Positions 1 to 5,610 of a DNA stretch of 5,610 bases are shown here, one piece after another. The translations under genes and the position numbers were made by a program. Source of the stretch: Candidatus Hydrogenedentota bacterium. GTDB lineage: Bacteria > Hydrogenedentota > Hydrogenedentia > Hydrogenedentales > CAITNO01. The stretch covers positions 1 to 5,610 of the forward strand of contig CAIJOU010000935.1 in assembly GCA_903822375.1 (NCBI GenBank), given 5' to 3'. Positions within the stretch are counted from its first letter, which is position 1. Each line of letters starts with the position of its first letter. The notes under the pieces were generated by a model. It ran no database searches. It was not told the origin of the DNA and saw only the letters and a list, made by a program, of their open reading frames with translations.

Positions 1-116
1 GTAGGCATATTTAATTAAAGTGCTCTAGGTGGCCCTGCCCCCGCTTTTCTTTGCCGGGGAGGTGGCAGGGACTCTTCTTTTGCGCCAAGCGCATTCAGTG
101 ATTCGTGCGAAGGCCC
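1..116. other. Left-edge non-coding stretch
   Basis: I see no gene here. Besides the hairpin at 33-70 it contains a perfect 10-bp palindrome, TTTAATTAAA (10-19), and a short inverted repeat, TGCGC (81-85) with GCGCA (89-93). No T tract follows the latter on either strand, so it is not a convincing terminator. Confidence 0.4.
33..70. terminator. GC-rich hairpin after the last gene, possible terminator
   Basis: CCCTGCC (33-39) pairs with GGCAGGG (64-70), and CCCCG (39-43) can alternatively pair with CGGGG (55-59), giving a strong bulged hairpin. On the + strand it is followed by a T-rich run, CTCTTCTTTT (72-81), so it would fit best as a terminator for a + strand gene lying to the left. On the minus strand it lies 46 bp beyond the last stop codon but has no immediate U tract. 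It may serve either or both directions. Confidence 0.35.
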
Positions 117-386
117 CTATTTGCCCGCCTTGTTTTTTTCATGCCAATTCCACCACTGCATAGCGCAAAGAATTGACAAGACAAAGAATCCCATTGAGAT
201 TAGGGGTTTATCCGCAAGGCTCATCGCGCCAGCCACCTGCAAGAATGCAAACTGAAATCCAGTTACTACAAGCATCTTGACCAAATGATCGTGCTGTCTT
301 GTCGTATAAAAACACTGTATTATAGTTAAAACCAAAATCCACAAATAGACTATACAATCCCGCCAGAATACCCAAGAAGCAGACAT
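117..386 (-). CDS. Small hypothetical membrane protein with three predicted helices
   Basis: This is an 89-residue open frame that I do not recognise. Three hydrophobic stretches are visible, at about 11-28, 36-56 and 61-80, followed by a basic tail (HEKNKAGK). The positive charges at R30, K37 and the tail suggest an outside N-terminus and inside C-terminus. I chose the ATG at 384-386 because GAGG at 395-398 lies 8 nt upstream, directly after the TAG of the beta-helix gene; the gap between the genes is 13 bp. An in-frame start at 464 would only add residues read from the beta-helix gene in another frame. GC content, by hand count about 41% over 121-360, is far below the roughly 65% of its neighbours. 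Hydrophobic codons explain part of this, but recent acquisition is possible. A holin-like or small accessory membrane protein is conceivable; neither is supported by a motif. Confidence 0.5.
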   Translation of the reverse strand: MSASWVFWRDCIVYLWILVLTIIQCFYTTRQHDHLVKMLVVTGFQFAFLQVAGAMSLADKPLISMGFFVLSILCAMQWWNWHEKNKAGK

Positions 387-399
387 TTGGAGTGCCTCG

Positions 400-2493
400 C
401 TATTTCGCGTCTGCAGGTGCCACCACCGGTATCGCCGCCCGGATTTCGTCGTTCTGCAAGCCAATCTGCTCCAGCGGTAGCTGCTGGAATCCCATGGTCA
501 GCGCGGGGGATTCCGGCTTGAGGTGGTAGTCGCCCGCGGCGGCGTTGACGAACAGCGGGTCCTGGTCGAGCAGGTTGTTCTCAAAGGCCAGCAAGGGCCG
601 CGCGATTTCCTCGATATTGTCCCACTTGCCGCCGACGCAGATGTTCCTTGCGATGAGGTTCCCCTTGGGCGCCTTGGGTTCGTCCTCGATGATGCCGACC
701 AGTTTCGGGTACTTCTCGCTGTAGGGCGGCTTGTTGTAGGCGATGCCCGATATGGTGCCCTTTTCGCCGGCCTCTTTGATCCACTCATCGGCGTGGTAGG
801 CGGCCCAGTTCAGCGCGCGCGCGTCCACGTGAATGGCCGGGTTGCAGTCCACAAAGATGTTGTTCACGATGGAGCAGTCGCGGCCGCCGCCGAGGAACGC
901 CGCCATGGTGACATTGCGGAACAGGTTGCCCGTGATGTCCGCCGAGGCAAACATGTCGTCGAGGTACACGCCCACGCAGCCCTTGTTCTGGAAGCCGCTG
1001 ATGTCGTGCAGGAAGTTGTTGCGGATCATGTTGCCGCGCATGGTCCAGTTGCGGCCCGCATAAATCGCGCCCGCATCGTTCGACTCCGTGCAGACATGAT
1101 GGATTTCGTTGAACTCGATCACATGGTCATTTCCGCCGAACTGAATCGCCATGTGCGGCGCGTCGTGAATCAGGTTGTGCGAGATGCGGTTGCCCACGCC
1201 CGTCATGCTCACCGCACTCTGGTACATGCGGCTCCAGCGGCCCCAGTGGTGGATGTGGTTGTTCTCCGCGAAGAGCCCCGCCGCGGTCAGTGTCGTCCGA
1301 TCGCCGCCGTCGATACTGATGCCGCCCTTGCCGAGCGAATAGATCTCGCAGCCGGCCACGCCGCTGTTGGTGCCGCCGCCGACAGACACGGCATTGCCCC
1401 CGACGTTGCGGACCGTGCAGCCTTCCACGCGGCATCCCGTGCCTTGGGCAATGGTGACCGCCGTGGCGCGCGAGTTCTCCAGCACCACCCCGCGCAGCGC
1501 GACATTTGAAGTCTCTTTCATTGTCACCAGCGTGGGCAGCACGGACACGACCACGTCCTCGGGGCCCGGCGCGGCCGGCGGCCAGAAGTAGAGGATGCCT
1601 TTCTCGCGATCCAGATACCATTCGCCGGGCGTGTCCAGTTCGGCCAGGATGTTGAATGCGTAATACCACTGTCCCTTGCGGTAGCCGTAGTTGTGATAGG
1701 GCGGCACGACGGCAATGGTGGACGTGGCCGGGTCAATGGATTCGATCTTCTGCCGCTGGTCCGACCAGTCCCAGAACCAGTACCCATGCACCCAGGCGTC
1801 CTTCTCGCCAATCCAGCGGCTCGGCCGATCACCGTCATAGATGAACTTGCCCGTCTTGCTGCCCTTGATGCCGTGACTCTCAAGCTCGTCCGGGACGGCC
1901 AGGTCCTTGATGTTCACGAAGCCCTCGTTGGGCCAGCGCGACAGGGTCATGGGCTTGTTCTGGAAGAACAACTCCACGCCGCCGTCGTTGGGCGCGCCGA
2001 AATCGGTGATGCCCAGTGTCTTCAGGTCGGCCTGCACCATGGCGGCGCGCGCCTCCGGTGACACCCGCTCCAGAACGGCGGGATCGGAGACCGGTTCAAA
2101 GGCGGGCACGCGTACACCGCCGGTGAGGAACACCTTTTCGCCCGTCTGCGCGGCATAGGTGATGGGCGCTTCGGCAGTCCCCGAGTCCTCCGCCGTGAAT
2201 TCCACGGTCCTCTTGAGCGCGTAGCGGCCGCCGCGCAGCACCACCTTCACGCCGCCCGTGGGAAGCGGACCCGCCTGTTTCATGGCGCGAATTGCATCGC
2301 GCGCGCGCTCGACGGTGATGAACGGTCCGTCCGACGAGAACTCGTTGGGCGCGGCGAGCGTTCCCGTCCAGGCATCGTTGCCGTCCTGCGACACATAGAG
2401 GGTCGCGCCCGGTTCTGCCGCGTTTGCGCCCGGGCTGAAGAACAGCATTCCCATGACAAGCGCTGCGGTGAGGGCGGCGAAAGTGGTACGCAT
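400..2493 (-). CDS. Secreted right-handed parallel beta-helix protein, possible GH141-like glycosidase
   Basis: This 697-residue protein probably acts on polysaccharide outside the cytoplasm. A Sec signal peptide covers residues 1-25 (cleavage after ANA). An N-terminal segment begins TLYVSQDGNDAWTGT at 31-45, followed by FITVERARDAIR at 58-69 and VVLRGGRY at 84-91; this opening is typical of secreted beta-helix carbohydrate enzymes. A middle portion, about 130-325, is rich in aromatics (WVHGYWFWDW at 234-243, PPYHNYGYRKGQWYY at 264-278). Beta-helix coils run from about 328 to 645 with repeated Asn-turn motifs (ENNHIHH, SHNLIHD, EFNEIHH, GNLFRNV, VNNIFVD). Acidic candidates for catalysis are D473 in SNDAGAIY and D512/D513 in VYLDDMF. 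An insertion at about 560-608 interrupts the coils. Layout and opening resemble GH141 (alpha-L-fucosidase or xylanase); this is recalled similarity, so activity is uncertain. The stop is TAG at 400-402. Confidence 0.85.
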   Translation of the reverse strand: MRTTFAALTAALVMGMLFFSPGANAAEPGATLYVSQDGNDAWTGTLAAPNEFSSDGPFITVERARDAIRAMKQAGPLPTGGVKVVLRGGRYALKRTVEFTAEDSGTAEAPITYAAQTGEKVFLTGGVRVPAFEPVSDPAVLERVSPEARAAMVQADLKTLGITDFGAPNDGGVELFFQNKPMTLSRWPNEGFVNIKDLAVPDELESHGIKGSKTGKFIYDGDRPSRWIGEKDAWVHGYWFWDWSDQRQKIESIDPATSTIAVVPPYHNYGYRKGQWYYAFNILAELDTPGEWYLDREKGILYFWPPAAPGPEDVVVSVLPTLVTMKETSNVALRGVVLENSRATAVTIAQGTGCRVEGCTVRNVGGNAVSVGGGTNSGVAGCEIYSLGKGGISIDGGDRTTLTAAGLFAENNHIHHWGRWSRMYQSAVSMTGVGNRISHNLIHDAPHMAIQFGGNDHVIEFNEIHHVCTESNDAGAIYAGRNWTMRGNMIRNNFLHDISGFQNKGCVGVYLDDMFASADITGNLFRNVTMAAFLGGGRDCSIVNNIFVDCNPAIHVDARALNWAAYHADEWIKEAGEKGTISGIAYNKPPYSEKYPKLVGIIEDEPKAPKGNLIARNICVGGKWDNIEEIARPLLAFENNLLDQDPLFVNAAAGDYHLKPESPALTMGFQQLPLEQIGLQNDEIRAAIPVVAPADAK

Positions 2494-2504
2494 GATGTCG
2501 GAGA

Positions 2505-2509
2505 CTCCT
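2505..2509 (-). promoter_or_regulatory. Shine-Dalgarno AGGAG for the beta-helix gene
   Basis: AGGAG on the minus strand lies wholly within the 20-bp gap after the alpha-galactosidase-like stop, 11 nt before the ATG at 2491-2493. It supports this ATG over the 71-codon in-frame extension up to 2706. That extension overlaps the end of the upstream gene and would bury the signal peptide. Confidence 0.7.
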
Positions 2510-2513
2510 GTCG

Positions 2514-4553
2514 TCAGATACGCTTGTACGTGAAGAACGCCCAGCCGGGCTTCGCCGAAATTGCCACAGGCAATCCCTTGTCCATCAAATCGGTTCCGGT
2601 CATTTCCACCGCCTCGCCGGGATTCAGCGGCGATGCGGGCCCCACGCGGTACTTCGCGGCGGGGTCGAGTCCCTGCAGCGGCAACTGTGCCGATTCGTAG
2701 GGGCATGCATCGCGGCGGAACACCTGCACGAGCCCCTCACCGGCCTCGGGCCGGTCAAACTGCCAGCCGATCCACTGGTCCGCGTCGAGGCTGTAGGGCG
2801 TGATTGGATAGTAATCGCCAAAATAGTTTGGCGCAAAAGCCTTCCATTCGTCCACGATGCCGCGAATGCCCGCGAAATCGATCTTGTCATCGCGCTGGTC
2901 CCAGCAGGCTGTCTGGCTCGGGCAGAGGATGCTGCGGATCATGTACGGGTCGGTCTTGGACGTGCCCGTGCCGTAGAAGGGGAACCACTCCGACAGTGCC
3001 CAAGTGTGGCACTGGTTGCCGACCGGTTCCATGATGTAGTCGCTGCGCAGTAGCGGCACCGCGCGGCGCAGGGTTTCCAAATCGTTGCGGCGTCCGCCGC
3101 TGGCGCAGGAATCGATGAGCATGTCCGGGTGGCGCTGGCGCAGCGCGTCCCAGTAGGCGAAATAGCCCTCCACATGCCGGATCTCGGTGATGCCCTGGCG
3201 GTCCGGCGTGTCATTCTTGCGCCAGGCGCCGAGCGGATCCATGTTGAAGTCCTGGCGGTAGAGGTCGATGCCGTTGTCCGTCAGCAGCTTGTCCACATGC
3301 TCAATCAGCCACGTGCGCGCCTGATCGTTACCCAGATTGAGCAGGCCGCCGTCCTTGCCGCCGAGAATCCAATCGGGGTGGTTCTCCGTGAGCCAGGTCC
3401 CGCCCGCCACGCGCTCGGGCTCGAACCACACAATGATCTTCACGTCCTTGCCGTGGGCATGGTCGGTGATGGGCTTGAATCCGCCCGGGAAGCGGGTCTG
3501 GTCCACTTCCCAGGTACCCGTCTTTCCCCAGTTTCCATCACAGGGATACCACCCGGCATCCATCCACCAGTAGTCGAGCTTCATGCCATGTTCGAGATAC
3601 TTGTCCACAAAGAAGGTCTGGCTGTCCCGGTCGGCGTGGATCATTTCGCCAAACTGGTGCGAACTGCACGCATTCAACTGCGGCAGGGACGGCAGTTTCC
3701 CGCCCGGCCGCGGCACGTTGTGCGCGATCATCCACTGGCGCCAGACATTCTGCGCGCGGGTGCGCGTGCCCTCGTAGAACTGGAGGACGACCATCGGCCC
3801 GCGAACTTCCTCACCCGGATGCAGCAGGAAGTGGGTCTTCTCCTGTCCGGCCCGGATGCGCAGGCCGGCTCCGTCATCCCTCCTGAACTGCGTGCGCCAC
3901 TGTCCGGCCCAACTCAGGGCGACAATGAAGCCGCGCCCCCCGGCCTGGATGTTAAAGTAGGGAAAAGAAATCTGGGTGGGCCGTCCGCCCGTGTTGGCGA
4001 CAGTCAGGTCCGCCTTGGCAGGGAGCGGCTCATGGATGGGTTCAAAGCTGTCGGCCGTGCAGTTGTCGCCCTTGTTGCGGTGGAGCGTGAACTCCGCGCC
4101 CTCATCGCCGTTCAGCGTGGCGTCCATGGCCAGGATGTCGGACAGGATGGGCGTGTCGATTGTGCCCGTGTTCTTAAAATGGATGGTCCACTCCACCGTG
4201 GGGAAGTCGGGATAGCGGAAACCGTCAATGCGCGCCTGAAGGCCGGTCTTTGGATCGGTGCAGGTGATGGTGTGCAGCACACGGCCGTCCGCGCCCGGTG
4301 TGGCGCTGCGTTCCAGCTTCCATGAATCAAGGAATTCGGACGAAGGCTTTCCGTCGTACACGAACGAGAATAGGGGCTTCACGTCCACGCCGCCCCCGGC
4401 GTCGGCATTGCCCTCGAACTTGGCCGCGTCCCACTGCCGCGCCCGGTCCATTTCCGGTTGGGTCGGCTTGGCACCGTCGGCCCATGCGCCCGTGCCCGTC
4501 ACCATTCCCCCGAGAAGGATTCCAGCCGTCACCGCCCGCGTGACTGCTCTCAT
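2514..4553 (-). CDS. Secreted GH36-family alpha-galactosidase-like glycoside hydrolase
   Basis: This is a 679-residue retaining glycosidase of clan GH-D, expected to release terminal alpha-galactose (or alpha-N-acetylgalactosamine) from glycans in the periplasm or outside the cell. Residues 1-25 are a Sec signal peptide ending GAWA before D26. Residues of about 45-290 match the N-terminal beta-sandwich of GH36. The (beta/alpha)8 barrel spans about 290-595, and a small C-terminal beta domain follows (GLVQVFRR at 607-614, final FFTYKRI). Barrel signatures are DYWWMDAGWY at 327-336, VWFEPERV at 375-382 with HPDWIL at 392-397, LYRQDFN at 431-437 and DSCASGGRRND at 481-491. By family knowledge D435 is the nucleophile and D491 the acid/base. 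RQD replaces the KWD found in many characterised GH36 enzymes. The start is set by a strong SD. The next gene begins 20 bp after the TGA, suggesting translational coupling. Exact substrate cannot be read from sequence. Confidence 0.9.
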   Translation of the reverse strand: MRAVTRAVTAGILLGGMVTGTGAWADGAKPTQPEMDRARQWDAAKFEGNADAGGGVDVKPLFSFVYDGKPSSEFLDSWKLERSATPGADGRVLHTITCTDPKTGLQARIDGFRYPDFPTVEWTIHFKNTGTIDTPILSDILAMDATLNGDEGAEFTLHRNKGDNCTADSFEPIHEPLPAKADLTVANTGGRPTQISFPYFNIQAGGRGFIVALSWAGQWRTQFRRDDGAGLRIRAGQEKTHFLLHPGEEVRGPMVVLQFYEGTRTRAQNVWRQWMIAHNVPRPGGKLPSLPQLNACSSHQFGEMIHADRDSQTFFVDKYLEHGMKLDYWWMDAGWYPCDGNWGKTGTWEVDQTRFPGGFKPITDHAHGKDVKIIVWFEPERVAGGTWLTENHPDWILGGKDGGLLNLGNDQARTWLIEHVDKLLTDNGIDLYRQDFNMDPLGAWRKNDTPDRQGITEIRHVEGYFAYWDALRQRHPDMLIDSCASGGRRNDLETLRRAVPLLRSDYIMEPVGNQCHTWALSEWFPFYGTGTSKTDPYMIRSILCPSQTACWDQRDDKIDFAGIRGIVDEWKAFAPNYFGDYYPITPYSLDADQWIGWQFDRPEAGEGLVQVFRRDACPYESAQLPLQGLDPAAKYRVGPASPLNPGEAVEMTGTDLMDKGLPVAISAKPGWAFFTYKRI

Positions 4554-4559
4554 GGTCTG

Positions 4560-4566
4560 ACCTCCC
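4560..4566 (-). promoter_or_regulatory. Shine-Dalgarno GGGAGGT that fixes the start at 4553
   Basis: GGGAGGT on the minus strand ends 6 nt before the ATG at 4551-4553. The ATG is directly followed by a textbook signal peptide. The open frame continues upstream to 4757, but that extension reads through repeat array A and has no better start, so this site decides the gene's beginning. Confidence 0.85.
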
Positions 4567-4579
4567 GCCTTGCGCGTAT

Positions 4580-4595
4580 CTTCCCTCGCGGGAAG
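4580..4595 (-). promoter_or_regulatory. Six-bp stem with GCGA tetraloop in the presumed leader of the glycosidase genes
   Basis: On the minus strand this reads CTTCCC, GCGA, GGGAAG: a perfect 6-bp stem closed by a GNRA-class tetraloop, a very stable RNA loop. It ends 13 nt before the GGGAGGT Shine-Dalgarno of the alpha-galactosidase-like gene. No U tract follows, so it is unlikely to terminate transcription. It could protect the 5' end of the message or influence ribosome access. The structure is seen in the sequence; any role is inferred. Confidence 0.4.
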
Positions 4596-4600
4596 CTGCA

Positions 4601-4663
4601 TTTGAGACTTGAGATTTGAGACCTCAGAGTTCAGTTCTGAGAACCCGGACATCAAGTCAGAAG
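4601..4663. repeat. YYYSRRR heptamer array A (nine units, 63 bp, more degenerate)
   Basis: This is a second array of the same kind, again nine in-register heptamers. It starts with TTTGAGA, CTTGAGA and TTTGAGA in tandem (4601-4621) and decays to the right. By hand count 58 of 63 bases fit YYYSRRR, and the middle base is C or G in all nine units. Units four to six form an inverted repeat, CTCAGA (4623-4628) with TCTGAG (4636-4641). The array lies 35 bp upstream of the SD of the alpha-galactosidase-like gene. Three units make 21 nt, so translated frames acquire seven-residue pseudo-coiled-coil patterns such as SELNSEVSNLKSQ. This explains the misleading open frame that extends upstream of the true start at 4553. 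Confidence 0.75.
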
Positions 4664-4770
4664 TATTCTTTCCTTCTCTCACCGCCTTCCGCGTCTCAAT
4701 CTCTTGAAGCAGAGGCGTTTCAGGTCTATTCCTTGCCTTTCCCCGCGCAGCCCGCACGGGGATATGCGAT

Positions 4771-4833
4771 TTTCAGACCTCAAACCTGGAATTTCAGCTC
4801 CCGGATTTGAGATCTCAGATTTCAAATCTCAGA
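4771..4833. repeat. YYYSRRR heptamer array B (nine units, 63 bp)
   Basis: Read on the + strand, this stretch divides without gaps into nine 7-bp units of the form three pyrimidines, C or G, three purines. Examples are TTTCAGA, TCTCAGA and TTTCAAA. By hand count 62 of 63 bases fit; the exception is the last base of unit four, C at 4798. Because YYYSRRR is its own reverse complement as a class, both strands look alike and many units can pair with one another. For example, GATTTGA (4804-4810) pairs with TCAAATC (4822-4828), and TGAGATCTCA (4808-4817) is a perfect palindrome. The right end covers the rpe stop codon. There is no T tract, so it is not a standard terminator. The function is unknown. 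Confidence 0.85.
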
Positions 4834-5485
4834 TACTCCCGCATTCTCCCGCCGCTTTTAGCGTCTCTATGGCTTCAAGATAGGAGGGGTGGCGGAAAAT
4901 GTACGAGCCGGCGACGAGCACATTTGCGCCCGCCTCGACCACCTGCTTTACCGTGGTGTCGTCGATGCCGCCGTCCACCTCCAGGTCGCGGTCGCCGATC
5001 ATGGCGCGCACGTTTTCTATCTTGCGCAACATGTCCGTGATGAAGGACTGGCCGCCGAAACCCGGGTTGACCGACATGATCAGGACCATGTCCACCATGT
5101 TCGCCAGGTATTCTATTTCGTCCTCAGAGGTGCCCGGATTCAGCACGACGCCGGCCTTGCAGCCCAGGTCCTGGATCTTGGTGATGAGCCGGTGCGGGTG
5201 GCGGCAGGCCTCGGTGTGGAACGTGATGATGTCCGCCCCCGCCTGAACGAAGTCGTCCACGTACTGTTCCGGCTCGGTGATCATGAGATGCACATCCATG
5301 GGGACCGTGCAATGGCGGTGCAGGCTGGCCAGAATCGGCGGGCCCTTGGTGATGTTGGGCACGAAATGGCCGTCCATGATATCGAAGTGAATCATGTCTG
5401 CGCCCGCGTCAATGACCTCGGTAATCTGTTCGCCGAGCCGTCCAAAGTCGCTGGCCAGAACCGAAGGGGAAACCTTGATTTTCAT
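4829..5485 (-). CDS. rpe: Ribulose-phosphate 3-epimerase
   Basis: This cytoplasmic enzyme interconverts D-ribulose 5-phosphate and D-xylulose 5-phosphate in the pentose phosphate (or Calvin) pathway. The 218-residue length is normal for the family, and the whole chain reads as a single TIM barrel. Visible signatures are SPSVLASDF at 6-14, HFDIMDGHFVPN at 33-44, MDVHLM at 63-68, SVNPGFGGQ at 138-146 and EVDGG at 169-173. The family's metal ligands and catalytic acids are present as H33, D35, H66 and D171. The phosphate-binding end matches ANVLVAGSYIF at 187-197. I chose the ATG at 5485 because the protein then begins MKIKVSPSVL, as is usual for Rpe. A TTG three codons upstream (5494) is also in frame. 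A GGAG at 5499-5502 lies 13 nt from the ATG and only 4 nt from the TTG, so spacing does not settle the start. The stop codon lies inside a heptamer repeat array. Confidence 0.97.
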   Translation of the reverse strand: MKIKVSPSVLASDFGRLGEQITEVIDAGADMIHFDIMDGHFVPNITKGPPILASLHRHCTVPMDVHLMITEPEQYVDDFVQAGADIITFHTEACRHPHRLITKIQDLGCKAGVVLNPGTSEDEIEYLANMVDMVLIMSVNPGFGGQSFITDMLRKIENVRAMIGDRDLEVDGGIDDTTVKQVVEAGANVLVAGSYIFRHPSYLEAIETLKAAGECGSI

Positions 5486-5527
5486 CGTCCGCAAAATACT
5501 CCGAAAAAGTTTGGATGCTTCGTTCCG

Positions 5528-5610
5528 TCAGTGGGGCGACGTTGCGGTGCCTGGCCCGGGCACGCTGCCCGCCGGCGCGCTCAGCACCTCCGGTGCGCCG
5601 CCGCCCTTCA
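5528..5610 (-). CDS. C-terminal end of an unidentified gene (partial, runs off the right edge)
   Basis: Reading leftward from the window edge, one frame stays open for 26 codons and ends in TGA at 5528-5530. The tail is rich in Gly, Ala, Pro and Ser (it contains GGGAPEVLSAP and ends TATSPH) and has no recognisable domain. Most third codon positions are G or C, as in the other genes here, which supports this frame over the alternatives. The gap to the rpe start is 42 bp on the same strand, so the two genes may be co-transcribed. In some bacteria rpe follows rsmB and a PASTA-domain gene, and a low-complexity Pro/Gly tail would suit such a protein, but nothing in these 26 residues proves it. The identity is unknown. 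Confidence 0.5.
   Translation of the reverse strand, partial: KGGGAPEVLSAPAGSVPGPGTATSPH

Larger units (their letters stand above)
4554..4828. other. Intergenic region between rpe and the alpha-galactosidase-like gene
   Basis: These 275 bp hold the two heptamer arrays, the GCGA-loop hairpin and the Shine-Dalgarno sequence, which are listed separately. The stretch between the arrays, 4664-4770, contains no gene I can support. It does contain a GC-rich imperfect inverted repeat, CCCCG (4741-4745) with CGGGG (4757-4761), that lacks a following T run on either strand. I looked for -35/-10 pairs on the minus strand and found none with good spacing, so the promoter of the downstream genes, which probably lies here, cannot be placed. 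Isolated single heptamers such as TTTCAGG at 4718-4724 also fit the repeat pattern. Confidence 0.6.

Noticed and set aside
387..464. Upstream extension of the small membrane protein
   Set aside because: These 26 codons are the end of the beta-helix gene read in another frame. The ATG at 386 has an SD and better spacing.
523..1509. 328-codon open frame on the + strand
   Set aside because: It is antisense to the well-supported beta-helix gene, its translation is Val/Ala/His/Arg-rich without any domain, and such frames arise readily opposite GC-rich genes.
2494..2706. N-terminal extension of the beta-helix gene
   Set aside because: It overlaps the 3' end of the upstream gene by nearly 200 bp and would place the signal peptide at residue 72. 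The ATG at 2493 has its own SD.
3129..4325. 398-codon open frame on the + strand
   Set aside because: It lies opposite the GH36 coding region, has no recognisable motif and is explained by GC-rich third positions on the other strand.
4741..4761. GC-rich inverted repeat CCCCG/CGGGG as an rpe terminator
   Set aside because: The stem has a mismatch and no T run follows on either strand, so it is not a convincing intrinsic terminator.
4664..4770. Sigma-70-type promoter for the glycosidase genes
   Set aside because: TTGAGA and AATACT elements can be found on the minus strand, but they are about 26 bp apart, too far for a standard promoter.
4601..4833. CRISPR array
   Set aside because: The repeats are 7-bp, contiguous and degenerate, with no spacers of constant length and no cas genes.
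5557..5571. CGGGCA/TGCCCG hairpin near the right edge
   Set aside because: It lies inside the coding tail of the upstream gene, with no T tract after it, and such stems are common in GC-rich coding DNA.

Overview
The window looks like chromosomal DNA from a GC-rich, Gram-negative-type bacterium. Both large enzymes carry classical Sec signal peptides, so they are probably periplasmic or secreted. The gene content (a GH36-type alpha-galactosidase beside a secreted right-handed beta-helix protein) and the degenerate intergenic 7-bp repeats suggest the Planctomycetota, Hydrogenedentota, Verrucomicrobiota or Lentisphaerota assemblage. That placement is an inference from style and remembered families, not a sequence match.

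Every gene I can support lies on the minus strand, so transcription runs from high to low coordinates. At the right edge is the last 26 codons of an unidentified gene with a Gly/Ala/Pro-rich tail (5528-5610). After 42 bp comes rpe, ribulose-phosphate 3-epimerase (4829-5485), with a complete metal and active-site set. A 275-bp intergenic region (4554-4828) follows. It holds two 63-bp arrays, each of nine in-register heptamers of the form YYYSRRR (three pyrimidines, C or G, three purines). One array overlaps the rpe stop codon. A small GCGA-capped hairpin lies close to the next ribosome binding site.

Then comes a tightly packed set of genes: a secreted GH36-family alpha-galactosidase-like enzyme (2514-4553), 20 bp, a secreted parallel beta-helix protein that may be a GH141-like glycosidase (400-2493), 13 bp, and a small, AT-richer open frame for an 89-residue protein with three predicted membrane helices (117-386). 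The spacing and the Shine-Dalgarno sequences in the gaps argue for one transcript. The leftmost 116 bp contain no gene. They hold a GC-rich hairpin that may be a terminator and a TTTAATTAAA palindrome.

The two enzymes probably act together on a galactose- and/or fucose-containing glycan outside the cytoplasm. rpe belongs to central pentose-phosphate metabolism and is probably a separate unit. The least explained things here are the YYYSRRR heptamer arrays and the small membrane protein.
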